Source: an uncultured Eubacteriales bacterium (GTDB lineage: Bacteria > Bacillota > Clostridia > Christensenellales > UBA1242). From it: a stretch of DNA of 64,000 bases. Where the stretch lies: assembly GCA_900551855.1 (NCBI GenBank), contig URXM01000006.1, positions 1 through 64,000 of the forward strand, given 5' to 3'. Positions 53,613 through 62,263 of the stretch are shown piece after piece (positions within the stretch are counted from its first letter, which is position 1; each line of letters opens with the position of its first letter). Under the pieces are notes generated by a model. It searched no databases, was not told the origin of the DNA, and saw nothing but the letters and a program-made list of their open reading frames with translations. A program made the translations under genes and the position numbers.

Positions 53613-54791
53613 TTAGTAATTTTCTGCTAAAATTTGGAAATAACTCTTTGCATGTCCACAAACTGGGCAAACTTCTGGAGCTTTTGTTCCAACAACAATA
53701 TGTCCACAAACTCTGCATTCCCAAATCTTAACTTCGCTCTTCTCAAACACTTCTTTGAGTTCTACATTTTTCAAGAGTGCTCTATATCTTTCTTCGTGTC
53801 TCTTTTCAATTGCAGCTACCATTCTAAATTTGATAGCAAGTTCTTTAAAGCCTTCTTCTTCTGCAGTCTTTGCAAAACCTTCATACATATCTGTCCATTC
53901 GTAGTTTTCTCCTTCTGCAGCCGCTTCCAAGTTTTGAGCAGTATCACCAATTCCATTCAATTCTTTAAACCACATTTTTGCGTGTTCTTTTTCATTGTCA
54001 GCTGTTCTCAAGAACAATTCAGCAATTTGTTCGAGTCCTTCTTTTTTTGCTACTGATGAAAAATATGTATATTTGTTTCTTGCTTGGCTTTCACCAGCAA
54101 ATGCAGCTTGAAGATTTTTCTCTGTCTGTGTTCCTGCATACTTGTTTGTTTTCTTATCTTCTATAAGTTCAAGGTTTTCTCCTTTTGCTTTGCATACTGG
54201 ACAAACTGGTTCTTGTCCATCTTCAACTTCAAATTCAACTCCGCAAACTTTGCATCTATATTTTTTCATAATTTTCTCCTTTTTATCTTCTAAATTTTCA
54301 TTACATGGTATTTTTTCTAATAATTTTTTGATTGTCTCTTTTGGCATTTCATTGTCTTTTTCATATAACAAATCTTCCAAAAGTTTGTGTGCATTTGCAC
54401 TTTGTGGCAACATATATCCTGCTTCTCTTATCAAGTCTTCTGCCATATATCTATTTGACTTCTTTACAGCCGTCATAAGCTTATAAAGATTGTCATCTTT
54501 AGTGCTATCTGCCAAACTTTTTGCAATGTTTTCAGCTTTACACTTGTTTTTGACAACTTTGTTTAATGCCTTTACAACCTTTTCGTCCTTCACTTGTTGT
54601 GGAGGAATATCAATTGGCATCATAGAGATTGCTTTACTTGGGCAAGCTTTTGCACATACACCACATCCAACACACTTCTCAACATCAATAATGCTGTTTT
54701 CTGTATCGGTTGCACCATAAGGGCAAACATACAAACAAAGACAATCTTTTGTACATAATCTTAAATTACGAACAGCTACAAACTTTTTCAT
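53613..54791 (-). CDS. Ferredoxin-rubrerythrin fusion protein
   Basis: In order this 392-residue protein has a ferredoxin domain (residues 1-60; second cluster CVGCGVCAKACP at 40-51, the first with odd spacing C13-x3-C17-x-C19-x3-C23), a helical linker (about 65-170), a small rubredoxin-like knuckle (YRCKVCG, PVCPVC), the rubrerythrin diiron four-helix domain (FAGESQARNKY, NEKEHAK, YEWTDMYEGFAKTAEEEGF, IEKRHEERY) and a C-terminal rubredoxin (WECRVCG, EVCPVCG). Rubrerythrins reduce peroxide with electrons from rubredoxin. An in-frame ATG at 54269 (residue 175) has AAAAGGAG in front, so the rubrerythrin part (218 residues) may also be made alone. Its start follows the rubredoxin gene stop directly. 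Confidence 0.88.
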   Translation of the reverse strand: MKKFVAVRNLRLCTKDCLCLYVCPYGATDTENSIIDVEKCVGCGVCAKACPSKAISMMPIDIPPQQVKDEKVVKALNKVVKNKCKAENIAKSLADSTKDDNLYKLMTAVKKSNRYMAEDLIREAGYMLPQSANAHKLLEDLLYEKDNEMPKETIKKLLEKIPCNENLEDKKEKIMKKYRCKVCGVEFEVEDGQEPVCPVCKAKGENLELIEDKKTNKYAGTQTEKNLQAAFAGESQARNKYTYFSSVAKKEGLEQIAELFLRTADNEKEHAKMWFKELNGIGDTAQNLEAAAEGENYEWTDMYEGFAKTAEEEGFKELAIKFRMVAAIEKRHEERYRALLKNVELKEVFEKSEVKIWECRVCGHIVVGTKAPEVCPVCGHAKSYFQILAENY

Positions 54792-55448
54792 TTATTTCCT
54801 CCCTTTAATTAGTTCAAATTTAAAGTTTGGAACTTTGCAAACTGGGCAAATTTCTGGAAGTTCTTTCCCTATGTAAACAAACCCACAAATAGTGCAAACC
54901 CAAATATTCATGCCATCAAGCATTTTGTCTCCCTCTTTTTTGTATCTTTCAAGCAAACTATCAAGCATAACAGTCACTTTTTCGCTCCAAGTCTTAGCTC
55001 TCAAAGCTCCTCTGTCATTCACACTTTTTGCCAAATTGTCGGCATTTTTAAACCCATCATTTAAGTCTTCTTTGCATAAATCAATGAGTTCATCTAAACT
55101 AGCCTTTTTGTCTTCAGCAACTTTACTTTCAAAATAATTGGCAAGTTGTTGATATAATTCCATCTCCTCAAACTTATATTGCTTTTCACAACCTCTCGCC
55201 AAGTTTGAGCACAAAGCTGACAACATACCGTTTGAAAGTTTTTTCATATCATCTTTTTCAACATTCTCAACTTTAGATTTTGTTGTTTTTGTTGTAGATT
55301 TCACATCTTTTTTCTCTTCCAATGGCTCAAACATAGACTTAGGAGCTCCACAAAGTGGGCAAGTCCAATTTTCTGGCAAGTCCTTGAAAGGGACTTTTTC
55401 TTTTGAGTCATCATAGATATATCCACATACTTTACAAATATATTTCAT
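54792..55448 (-). CDS. Double rubredoxin-domain protein
   Basis: This 218-residue protein has an N-terminal rubredoxin (CKVCGYIYDD, PFKDLPENWTCPLCGAPKSMF), a Lys/Ser linker, a helical middle (about 75-180; resembles the ferritin-like or linker helices of rubrerythrin-type proteins) and a C-terminal rubredoxin-like knuckle (WVCTICGFVY, ICPVCKVP). I start it at the ATG at 55448 with GGAGG upstream. It probably passes electrons to the rubrerythrin encoded immediately downstream, which begins at the base after this stop. The two genes form an oxygen/peroxide defence operon. Confidence 0.82.
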   Translation of the reverse strand: MKYICKVCGYIYDDSKEKVPFKDLPENWTCPLCGAPKSMFEPLEEKKDVKSTTKTTKSKVENVEKDDMKKLSNGMLSALCSNLARGCEKQYKFEEMELYQQLANYFESKVAEDKKASLDELIDLCKEDLNDGFKNADNLAKSVNDRGALRAKTWSEKVTVMLDSLLERYKKEGDKMLDGMNIWVCTICGFVYIGKELPEICPVCKVPNFKFELIKGRK

Positions 55449-55584
55449 ATAACCTCCACCTATAAGTAAATTATAATAATTTTCAATCAAAAGTCAAACC
55501 AAAAAATTATTATTACAATCAAAATTTTATTGTTTTTCAATTTTAAATTACATTCCTTTAAACTTATCAAAGCCATAATAAAAC

Positions 55585-55615
55585 AAAAAGGTCTTGAATT
55601 TATCAAGACCTTTTT
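55585..55615 (-). terminator. hsp20 terminator
   Basis: Perfect stem AAAAAGGTCTTGA / TCAAGACCTTTTT with a 5-nt loop, just past the hsp20 stop. Confidence 0.85.
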
Positions 55616-55633
55616 GCTAAAAGTTAAACAAAA

Positions 55634-56098
55634 CTATTTGATTTCAATATGATTTGATTTAACTTCTTTCTTTTCTTCTTTTGGAAGTTTAATTGTCAAA
55701 ATACCATTTTCAAGTTTTGCATCAATATCTTCTTCTTTTATGTCTCCAACATAAAAGCTTCTGCTAAATTGACCAAAACTTCTTTCTCTTCTGATAAAGT
55801 TTCCTTTCTTTTCATTGTTTTCTTCAACTTTATGTTCTCTCTTAGCTGAAATTGAAAGGTAACCATTATCAAGTTCAAGAGTTATGTCTTTCTTGTCAAA
55901 TCCTGGCAAATCAACCTCCAAAACATAGTTGTTTTCAGTTTCCTTAATATCTGTTTTCATAATAGAATTGAATTGCTTCATTTCTTTTCTTGAAAACATT
56001 GGCATAAAATCGTCAAACCAATCATCAAAGAAGCCAACTGGTTCTCTTTCGTTATCTCCTCTAGAAATCAAATTATAATTATTGTTATTGTGTTTCAT
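55634..56098 (-). CDS. Small heat shock protein, Hsp20/alpha-crystallin family
   Basis: This 154-residue chaperone has an alpha-crystallin domain (about 45-145) with DIKETENNYVLEVDLPGF, KKDITLELDNGYLSISA, RRERSFGQFSRSF and the closing ENGILTIKLPK motif. The N-terminal arm contains DDWFDDFMPMF. The C-terminal tail ends VKSNHIEIK, where HIEI gives the IxI anchor for oligomerisation. ATG 56098 has AGGAGG upstream. It has its own promoter and a possible thermosensing leader (next entries). Confidence 0.92.
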   Translation of the reverse strand: MKHNNNNYNLISRGDNEREPVGFFDDWFDDFMPMFSRKEMKQFNSIMKTDIKETENNYVLEVDLPGFDKKDITLELDNGYLSISAKREHKVEENNEKKGNFIRRERSFGQFSRSFYVGDIKEEDIDAKLENGILTIKLPKEEKKEVKSNHIEIK

Positions 56099-56102
56099 AT
56101 CA

Positions 56103-56135
56103 ATACCTCCTGTATTAGTTTTTCCTAATACATTG
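56103..56135 (-). promoter_or_regulatory. Possible RNA thermometer in the hsp20 leader
   Basis: On the minus strand the leader reads TCAAT-GTATTAG, a 6-nt loop, CTAATAC, then AGGAGGT, then ATTGA. The 7-bp stem is perfect, and the outer TCAAT can pair with ATTGA so that the Shine-Dalgarno AGGAGG sits in an internal loop just above the start codon. Melting would free it. Structure seen by eye only. Confidence 0.45.
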
Positions 56136-56138
56136 ACA

Positions 56139-56168
56139 ATTATACATCTTGTTTGCTAGCAATGTCAA
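56139..56168 (-). promoter_or_regulatory. hsp20 promoter
   Basis: TTGACA (56168-56163), 18-nt spacer, TATAAT (56144-56139). The spacer contains the 10-bp palindrome TTGCTAGCAA (56153-56162), a possible repressor site. Confidence 0.75.
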
Positions 56169-56212
56169 CAAAAGAGCGCTAATTTTTTAAAAATTTTTTA
56201 ATTTTTTTATTT

Positions 56213-56743
56213 CTATAAAACATTTTTGTCAAACCAAACGGCAAGTTTTTCATAACCTTTCGTGTGTGGCAAGAATTTGGAGGTAAAACATTGTGCAAAG
56301 AAATCGTTTAAACTTATCCATTTTGCGTCAGAGACCTCTTCCTTTTGAAGTTTAAGTTTTGATAAGTCTATATCTTTTTCCACCAGAAACACATCTGCAA
56401 TTTCATTTACCAATACTCCATTGTATTCAATCTGATCGGCAAAAGAAAACAAAAACTCCAAATCTTTTGCAGAAAGACTTACTCCAATCTCCTCAAAAAC
56501 CTCTCTCAACGAAGCATCAACGGCATTTTCACCCGCCCCAACATGACCCCCAACAGATACATCCCATACATTTGGGTAAAAAGATTTTTGTTTACTTCTT
56601 TTTTGAATAAGCAGTTGTCTATTTGAATTTAAAATCCAAATATGTACTACTCTGTGCCATAGTCCCCTTTTGTGTGCTTCGCTTTTTTCAACTACACCAA
56701 TTTTTTCACCATTTTCATTTAATATATCAACTAATTCTTCCAT
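56213..56743 (-). CDS. Nudix hydrolase, YfcD/IDI-like
   Basis: This 176-residue protein has the Nudix box GHVGAGE-x7-REVFEEIGV (about residues 68-90). N-terminal EELVDILNENGEKIGVVEK and HRVVHIWILNSNRQLLIQKRS are typical for the YfcD and isopentenyl-diphosphate isomerase-like branch. It hydrolyses nucleoside-diphosphate-linked compounds by family; the substrate is unknown. Separate from hsp20 by that gene's promoter. Confidence 0.88.
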   Translation of the reverse strand: MEELVDILNENGEKIGVVEKSEAHKRGLWHRVVHIWILNSNRQLLIQKRSKQKSFYPNVWDVSVGGHVGAGENAVDASLREVFEEIGVSLSAKDLEFLFSFADQIEYNGVLVNEIADVFLVEKDIDLSKLKLQKEEVSDAKWISLNDFFAQCFTSKFLPHTKGYEKLAVWFDKNVL

Positions 56744-56935
56744 ATTTATATATTAACAAAAATTGCTGATAAAATCAATTTATTATTAAATTGGCGCAAA
56801 TAATTTTAGTTAAAATTTTTTTAATTTGTTTGTAATATATACTAAAATATGTTAGAATAAATTTAGAACGATCTTAAGGTGACAAAAGCCTTAATAAATA
56901 TAAGTTTCCCTTTAACGACAGATAAGGAGTTTGAT

Positions 56936-58132
56936 ATGATTATCACATTGGTTACTGACCAATTTTATAAAAACAACCATGGGACAAGTGTCTCAGCTCA
57001 ACAAATATACAATGGCCTAGTAAAAAGAGGTCATACTGTAAGAGTGCTTGCTATTGATGAAACAAACAACACTGCTTATGCTTTAAAAGAGAGATACTTT
57101 GGCAAACCAATAACAAAGCTTATCAATTCACAAGGGTTTCAATTTGCCAAACCTGACAAAGAGATTATCAAAAAGTCTATTGAAGGTGCAAATGTTGTGC
57201 ACGTATATATGCCATTCAAATTGGGTTGTGAAACAATCAAAATGTGCAGAGAAATGAACATTCCTTGCACTGCTGGATTTCATATAATACCTGAAAATAT
57301 TACATCTACAATTTATATGAACAAGGTTGCAGTTGTAAATGCTTCTTTATGGGAAAAATTTAAAAATTGCACTTATAGGTATGTAAAACACATTCATTGT
57401 CCTTCTTTGATGGTGGCAAAACTCCTTGAAAAACATCATTTCAATTCTTATTTGCATGTTATTTCAAACGGCTACAATCCTGTTTTTAAAGTTTTGGGAA
57501 ACGAACAGAAGCCAACAATTTTTCAAGATAAATTTGTTATCACATTTATTGGTCGTTTTTCTCGTGAAAAACGCCACGATTTGATAATCAAAGCTGTCAA
57601 TGAAAGCAAATATCGAGACAAAATTCAACTTGTTTTTGGTGGAAAAGGCCCAACAAAGAAAAATATAATGAAGATGGCACAAAAATTGCCAAACTATCCT
57701 TTGTTTAGTTTCTTCTCTAAAGAACAAATTGTTTCTTTGTTAAACTTCTCTGATCTTTATATCCACCCTGCAGACATAGAAGTGGAAGGTATGAGTTGCA
57801 TTGAGGCAATCGCTTGTGGTTGTGTACCTATCGTTTCAGATAGCGTCAAAAGTGCCACACCTCAATTTACTGTTCACGAACAAAGTCTTTTCAAACGCGG
57901 AGATTATAAAGATCTTGCATCAAAAATTGATTGGTGGATAGAACATCCAGAAGAATTGAAAGCACAAAAAGCCATTGTTGCAGAACACGCTTTAAAGTTT
58001 ACAGTTGAAAGAAGTATGGATTATTACATTGAGATGTTTGAACAAGCAATAAAAGACTGGGACAAAGATTATGATAGCAAAAACAAAAAGAAAGCAATGA
58101 AACCAGTCATTATCAACAATTATAAAAAATAA
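56936..58132 (+). CDS. Glycosyltransferase family 4, glycolipid-synthase-like
   Basis: This 398-residue GT-B enzyme starts at the ATG at 56936 (MIITLVTDQFYKNNHGTSV) with AAGGAG upstream; an earlier GTG frame adds unrelated residues. The C-terminal donor domain has FIGRFSREKRHDLII, LVFGGKGP and the E-x7-E motif EVEGMSCIE. The pattern resembles glucosyltransferases that act on diacylglycerol to make membrane glycolipids, but acceptor is inferred. No other cell-envelope gene is directly adjacent. A Lys-rich C-terminal tail may help membrane association. Confidence 0.82.
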   Translation: MIITLVTDQFYKNNHGTSVSAQQIYNGLVKRGHTVRVLAIDETNNTAYALKERYFGKPITKLINSQGFQFAKPDKEIIKKSIEGANVVHVYMPFKLGCETIKMCREMNIPCTAGFHIIPENITSTIYMNKVAVVNASLWEKFKNCTYRYVKHIHCPSLMVAKLLEKHHFNSYLHVISNGYNPVFKVLGNEQKPTIFQDKFVITFIGRFSREKRHDLIIKAVNESKYRDKIQLVFGGKGPTKKNIMKMAQKLPNYPLFSFFSKEQIVSLLNFSDLYIHPADIEVEGMSCIEAIACGCVPIVSDSVKSATPQFTVHEQSLFKRGDYKDLASKIDWWIEHPEELKAQKAIVAEHALKFTVERSMDYYIEMFEQAIKDWDKDYDSKNKKKAMKPVIINNYKK

Positions 58133-58160
58133 AATCGCAAAATAATTTGCGATTTTTTTT
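58131..58160. terminator. Terminator between the GT4 and M1 peptidase genes
   Basis: Perfect stem AAAATCGCAAA / TTTGCGATTTT followed by T run. It overlaps both convergent stop regions. Confidence 0.82.
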
Positions 58161-59610
58161 AATTAAACACGACTTCTCCACTGATCCACGCATTGAAATA
58201 GTTTTCAAGATTGGAGTTTGCACTTTTGCAAAAACTTTCTATCAATTTTTCTGAAGAAGAATTTTTAAACTTATAATTTTTGTAATAGCCCTTTAGACAA
58301 GCAAAAAACTTTTTCTCACTCATGCTATGCCTAAGATTGTCAAAAAGCAACATTCCTTTTGTATAAATGCAATTCACATACTCAGGCTCTGTGTTGAATT
58401 GATTTAAATTTCGGTTCATGCTTTCATCAACATCACCATTGATTTTGGTAAAAATAGAAACAAAATTTTTATAAGTGTTCAAAGCATTTTCCATAATAAT
58501 GTCATACTTTAAACCATACTCTTCATTTCTTTCAAAAAATAATGCAGTAGAAAACTCTGTCAAGCCTTCATCAACCCAAGAATCTTCATATTCATTATTC
58601 CCTACCACGCCATACCACCATTGGTGAGCAATTTCGTGCACAATAACATAATCTATCGCCTCAACATCGACAGCGTCTGAAATCATAACCAAATTTGGAT
58701 ATTCCATTCCCCCAAAGCAGAAATTTGTTTGAACAATACTAAGTTGCTGATATGGGTATTCTCCAAACAAATCTTGAAAAGTCTCAACCGCTTTGACTGC
58801 TGTTTGCAAGTGGTCTTGAGCATTGGCATCATCATAAAAATAATATTTTATATCAATTTCTCCAACTTTATCTTGTATCACTTGAAAATTTTTTGATAAC
58901 ACAAAACAAAAATCTCTAATGTTGTCTCCAACACAAGATGCCTCTTTTCCCCCACTTTCTAAGTCTTTAATTTCACAATTCCCAGAAGAAGCAAAGACAT
59001 AATCATCTGGATATGTTATATTCACATCAAAATTTGCAACATCACTGTAAAACGGATCACCACTTGCTGAAAACTGATTTTCTACAAAGCCTATTCCGTC
59101 TTCATACACACAAGCTATCGGGAAAAAGTTTCCAAAATTTACAGCATTATCGCCATACCCGAGACGATGGTTTATGTTCGCCAAAGCAATGGTGTAATCC
59201 ATTTCAATAGATATCTTTTCTTCTGGAAAAAGTTGAGAATTCAAACTGACAGTCAAAATATTCTTGTTTTCATTTATCTCATATTCTGCTTCTTCATTCT
59301 CAATTTTTACATCTTCAAAACTTATATTCCCAAAACTTTCTCCATTTGGGTAAGCTTTGTCAAGATATGATTTAGGCACAGCAGTTTGTCCCTCATCAAA
59401 AGCATTCGCATATAAAAAGAAACATATCTTATCCAACGCATTGTCACTATTATTAACATAAACCACTTCTTGAGTGCAATCAAGAGTCTGTGATTTGTCA
59501 TCATATAAAGCATTTATTTTATAAAAATTTATTTCATTTTCATCGCTACACCCCACCAAAAAAAATGGCAGGCAAAACACAACAACAAAAATCAATGCAA
59601 ACTTTTTCAT
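58159..59610 (-). CDS. M1-family metallopeptidase lipoprotein
   Basis: This 483-residue protein has a lipoprotein signal (MKKFALIF, lipobox FLVGC at residue 21). It contains the gluzincin motif VHEIAHQWW with the third Zn ligand in WVDEGLTEF, i.e. HExxH-x18-E, and a GGMEYPN loop related to the GxMEN substrate-binding motif of M1 aminopeptidases. The N-terminal half is the expected beta saddle domain. It should act on peptides at the cell surface. Length is below that of full M1 enzymes (about 850) because the C-terminal helical domain is reduced. Confidence 0.88.
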   Translation of the reverse strand: MKKFALIFVVVFCLPFFLVGCSDENEINFYKINALYDDKSQTLDCTQEVVYVNNSDNALDKICFFLYANAFDEGQTAVPKSYLDKAYPNGESFGNISFEDVKIENEEAEYEINENKNILTVSLNSQLFPEEKISIEMDYTIALANINHRLGYGDNAVNFGNFFPIACVYEDGIGFVENQFSASGDPFYSDVANFDVNITYPDDYVFASSGNCEIKDLESGGKEASCVGDNIRDFCFVLSKNFQVIQDKVGEIDIKYYFYDDANAQDHLQTAVKAVETFQDLFGEYPYQQLSIVQTNFCFGGMEYPNLVMISDAVDVEAIDYVIVHEIAHQWWYGVVGNNEYEDSWVDEGLTEFSTALFFERNEEYGLKYDIIMENALNTYKNFVSIFTKINGDVDESMNRNLNQFNTEPEYVNCIYTKGMLLFDNLRHSMSEKKFFACLKGYYKNYKFKNSSSEKLIESFCKSANSNLENYFNAWISGEVVFN

Positions 59611-59713
59611 ATCGTATTGTATTCATCAGCATGATAAAACATTCTTTTAAAAAGTTGTAAAAAGACTTTTTTTGTGCTATTATAAACAATGAACTATTTG
59701 CTTAGGAGGAACT

Positions 59714-61156
59714 ATGGCTTTTTGTAAATATTCTATTGATATGTTGGCAAACAACAGTACCGCAGTTGATAACATTTTTATCAACAACTATCTTCCTTAT
59801 GCAGATTCAAATTATGTAAAAGTTTATTTGTATGGATTGTATAAATGCCAAGACAGCAACAGCAGAGACAACACATTAGAAAATTTTTCAAACGAACTTA
59901 ATTTATCTCAAGAAGAAATTGAAAAAGCATTTTATTATTGGCAAGAACAAGGACTTGTCCAAATTTTGAATGTTATACCATTTGAAGTGAGATATTTGCC
60001 TATAAGTGATGTTTTGAACAACACAAAAAAATATAATGCCAAAAAATACGAATCATTCAATGCACAAGCTCAAGAAATTTTGTGCGGAAGAATGATTACA
60101 CCAAACGAATATAGAGAATATTACGACATAATAGAACGCTTGCATATGGAAAAAGAAGCGCTTCTTATGATAATAAATTATTGCGTAAATGTAAAAGGAA
60201 ACAATGTCGGCTACGCATACATCACAACAATTGCAAAAGATTGGGCAAATCAAAAAATAACAACAGCAAAACAAGTTGAAGAACGCTTAATAGAATTTGA
60301 AAACTTGCAAACAGGCATAGAATATCTGTTTAAACTTATGGGGTTGAAGCGTTTGCCTAACATCGAAGAAAGAACTTTATATCAAAAATGGACACAACAA
60401 GGATTTGATGATGAAGTTTTGAATTATGTTGCAAAGAAAATCAAATCAAAAAATAAAGCAAGTTTTCAATATATGGACAATGTTTTGGATAAATATTATG
60501 CAAACAAGCTTTTCTCTGTTAATGAAATAGAACTTTTTGAAGAAGAAAAAGCAAAATCAATGCAAATCGCTAGAAGTCTTACAAAAAATCTTGGGCTTTA
60601 CTATGAAAATCTTGAACCAGTTGTTGACAATTATATCTTTAACTGGATAAATTTGGGTTTCTCCGAAAAAATGTTGGAAGAAATTTCAAATTATTGTTTC
60701 AAAACAAATGTTAGAACACTTGAAGGTATGAACAAAGTCCTTGAAAAATTCCATAAACTAGGCATTTTGACAGAAAAATCACTGGCAGAATACTTCAATG
60801 AAGTTTTGTCTGTTGACAAAAAAATCAAAGAACTTTTGGAAAACATCGGGCTTTCAAGAAATGTCAACCAGTTTGACAGAGACAAATACAAAATTTGGAA
60901 AGAAGTTTGGAAATTGCCAGAAGATGTAATTTATTACGCCTGCACCCTTGCTGTTGGGAAAGAACAACCTATGCAATATCTTTCAAGCGTACTGTCAACT
61001 TTCCATGATAAAAACATCAAAACTGTTGAAGATGCAAAAAATTCATTTAATATTTTAAGCAAAACGGAAAATAAATCAAATTTTTCAACTGGAAGGACAT
61101 ATTCCAAAGAAGAAATGAATGCTCTGTTTCAATCAATTGAAGAAATTGAAATTTAA
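59714..61156 (+). CDS. DnaD/DnaB-type replication initiation protein
   Basis: This 480-residue protein has an N-terminal winged-helix-like region (residues 1-110; NFSNELNLSQEEIEKAFYYWQEQGLVQI) and then three DnaD-type helical repeats with the characteristic YxxWxxxGF pattern (YQKWTQQGFDDEVLNYVAKK, FNWINLGFSEKMLEEISNY, YKIWKEVWKLPEDVIYYA). DnaD and DnaB of Firmicutes remodel origin DNA and help load the helicase. Its SD is AGGAGG before the ATG at 59714. The DnaI-like gene follows 9 nt later, giving a dnaB-dnaI-like operon. Confidence 0.88.
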   Translation: MAFCKYSIDMLANNSTAVDNIFINNYLPYADSNYVKVYLYGLYKCQDSNSRDNTLENFSNELNLSQEEIEKAFYYWQEQGLVQILNVIPFEVRYLPISDVLNNTKKYNAKKYESFNAQAQEILCGRMITPNEYREYYDIIERLHMEKEALLMIINYCVNVKGNNVGYAYITTIAKDWANQKITTAKQVEERLIEFENLQTGIEYLFKLMGLKRLPNIEERTLYQKWTQQGFDDEVLNYVAKKIKSKNKASFQYMDNVLDKYYANKLFSVNEIELFEEEKAKSMQIARSLTKNLGLYYENLEPVVDNYIFNWINLGFSEKMLEEISNYCFKTNVRTLEGMNKVLEKFHKLGILTEKSLAEYFNEVLSVDKKIKELLENIGLSRNVNQFDRDKYKIWKEVWKLPEDVIYYACTLAVGKEQPMQYLSSVLSTFHDKNIKTVEDAKNSFNILSKTENKSNFSTGRTYSKEEMNALFQSIEEIEI

Positions 61157-61165
61157 GGAGAAAAT

Positions 61166-62059
61166 ATGAAGCAAGAAATTGTTCGAGATGCTTTGGCTGT
61201 AATACAACAAAAAAAGAGAGATGCAGAGGCAGAATATAATGCCAAAATTTCTCCTATGCTCAATGACAAAAATTACAACGAAGCATTCAAAACATACACA
61301 AAAATTCAAATAGAAAATGCCAGGAAAAGTGCCTATGGTGAGAAACAAGATTTGCAAAGCGAAAAACTAGCTTTAGAAAATCTTAATAAGATAAAAACAA
61401 AATATGGCTTGCAAAACGAAAAAATAAACTATTCTTGCAAAAAGTGTAATGATGAAGGCTATGTAAATGGTCAAATGTGCACTTGTTTAAAACAAGAAAT
61501 CTCAAAAATCATACTTAAAAACAGTGGATTTGAAGAACTTAAAGACTTTGACACAGAAATCAAAACAGCTGAAGAACTTCAACCTGTTTATAAACTTATG
61601 AAACAATGGTGCCACAGCAATTTCAAAAAAAATTTGATTTACATTGCCGGACCTACTGGCGTTGGAAAAACATATCTTATCAGTTGTATGGCAAACGAAC
61701 TTATAAATCAAGGTAAAATTGTGAAAATTGTTTCTGCTCCAAACATGAGCATAGAACTCAAAGAATTTACAAAATACCAAGATACAGAATTGATCAAAAA
61801 ATATCTTTCTTGTGAAGTTTTGTTTATTGATGACCTTGGCACAGAAACATTGTTTAAAAATTCAACATTAGAAAACATTTATCTTATTATAAATGAAAGA
61901 AAGATCAGAAAACTTCCAACAGTCATAACAAGCAACCTAGCTTTAAATGATTTAGGTGCTGTTTATGGTGAAAGAATTTATTCAAGAATTGTTGATAGAG
62001 AAACTTCAATTACTATCTATTTGGACGGAGAAGATAAAAGATTAAAAAATAATTTTTAA
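61166..62059 (+). CDS. dnaI: DnaI/DnaC-like helicase loader ATPase
   Basis: This 297-residue AAA+ protein has a helical N terminus, a Zn-binding motif (CKKCNDEG, CTCLKQE at about 92-112), Walker A AGPTGVGKT (about 166-174) and Walker B EVLFIDDLGTE, then a sensor motif (TVITSNLAL) and an arginine finger region (GERIYSRIVDR). It loads the replicative helicase with the upstream DnaD-type protein. Length and layout fit Bacillus DnaI. Confidence 0.92.
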   Translation: MKQEIVRDALAVIQQKKRDAEAEYNAKISPMLNDKNYNEAFKTYTKIQIENARKSAYGEKQDLQSEKLALENLNKIKTKYGLQNEKINYSCKKCNDEGYVNGQMCTCLKQEISKIILKNSGFEELKDFDTEIKTAEELQPVYKLMKQWCHSNFKKNLIYIAGPTGVGKTYLISCMANELINQGKIVKIVSAPNMSIELKEFTKYQDTELIKKYLSCEVLFIDDLGTETLFKNSTLENIYLIINERKIRKLPTVITSNLALNDLGAVYGERIYSRIVDRETSITIYLDGEDKRLKNNF

Positions 62060-62263
62060 TTATTAAATATTATAATAAATAATTAAATAATAAATAAAAT
62101 TAAAATTTTTAATAATAAAAACAAAAAAAAATCGCAAAAAATGCGATTTTTCTTTATTTTACGAGCAAATAAATATCTAAATATTATTTTTTATTATTAT
62201 TTTTAATATTTTTTATAAATAAATATTATTAAAATAATTATTAAATAAAATAATAAATAATTT
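62060..62263. other. Extremely AT-rich intergenic stretch with an embedded terminator
   Basis: This 204-nt stretch is almost pure A and T, with many ATTATTAAATA-type near-repeats. The only G/C-bearing structure is a terminator hairpin at 62125-62153 (AAAATCGCA / TGCGATTTT). I see no gene. Confidence 0.7.
62125..62153. terminator. Terminator after dnaI
   Basis: Stem AAAATCGCA / TGCGATTTT with loop AAAAA and flanking A and T runs. Works in both directions. Confidence 0.78.

Noticed and set aside
53613..54268. Annotating the rubrerythrin as a separate gene
   Set aside because: The upstream frame reads through without a stop, so I annotate the fusion and note the internal start.
56153..56182. 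CIRCE-like half sites (TTAGCGCTC and GCTAGCAA) upstream of hsp20
   Set aside because: Half sites do not match TTAGCACTC-N9-GAGTGCTAA and the spacing is wrong; I list only the palindrome in the promoter spacer.
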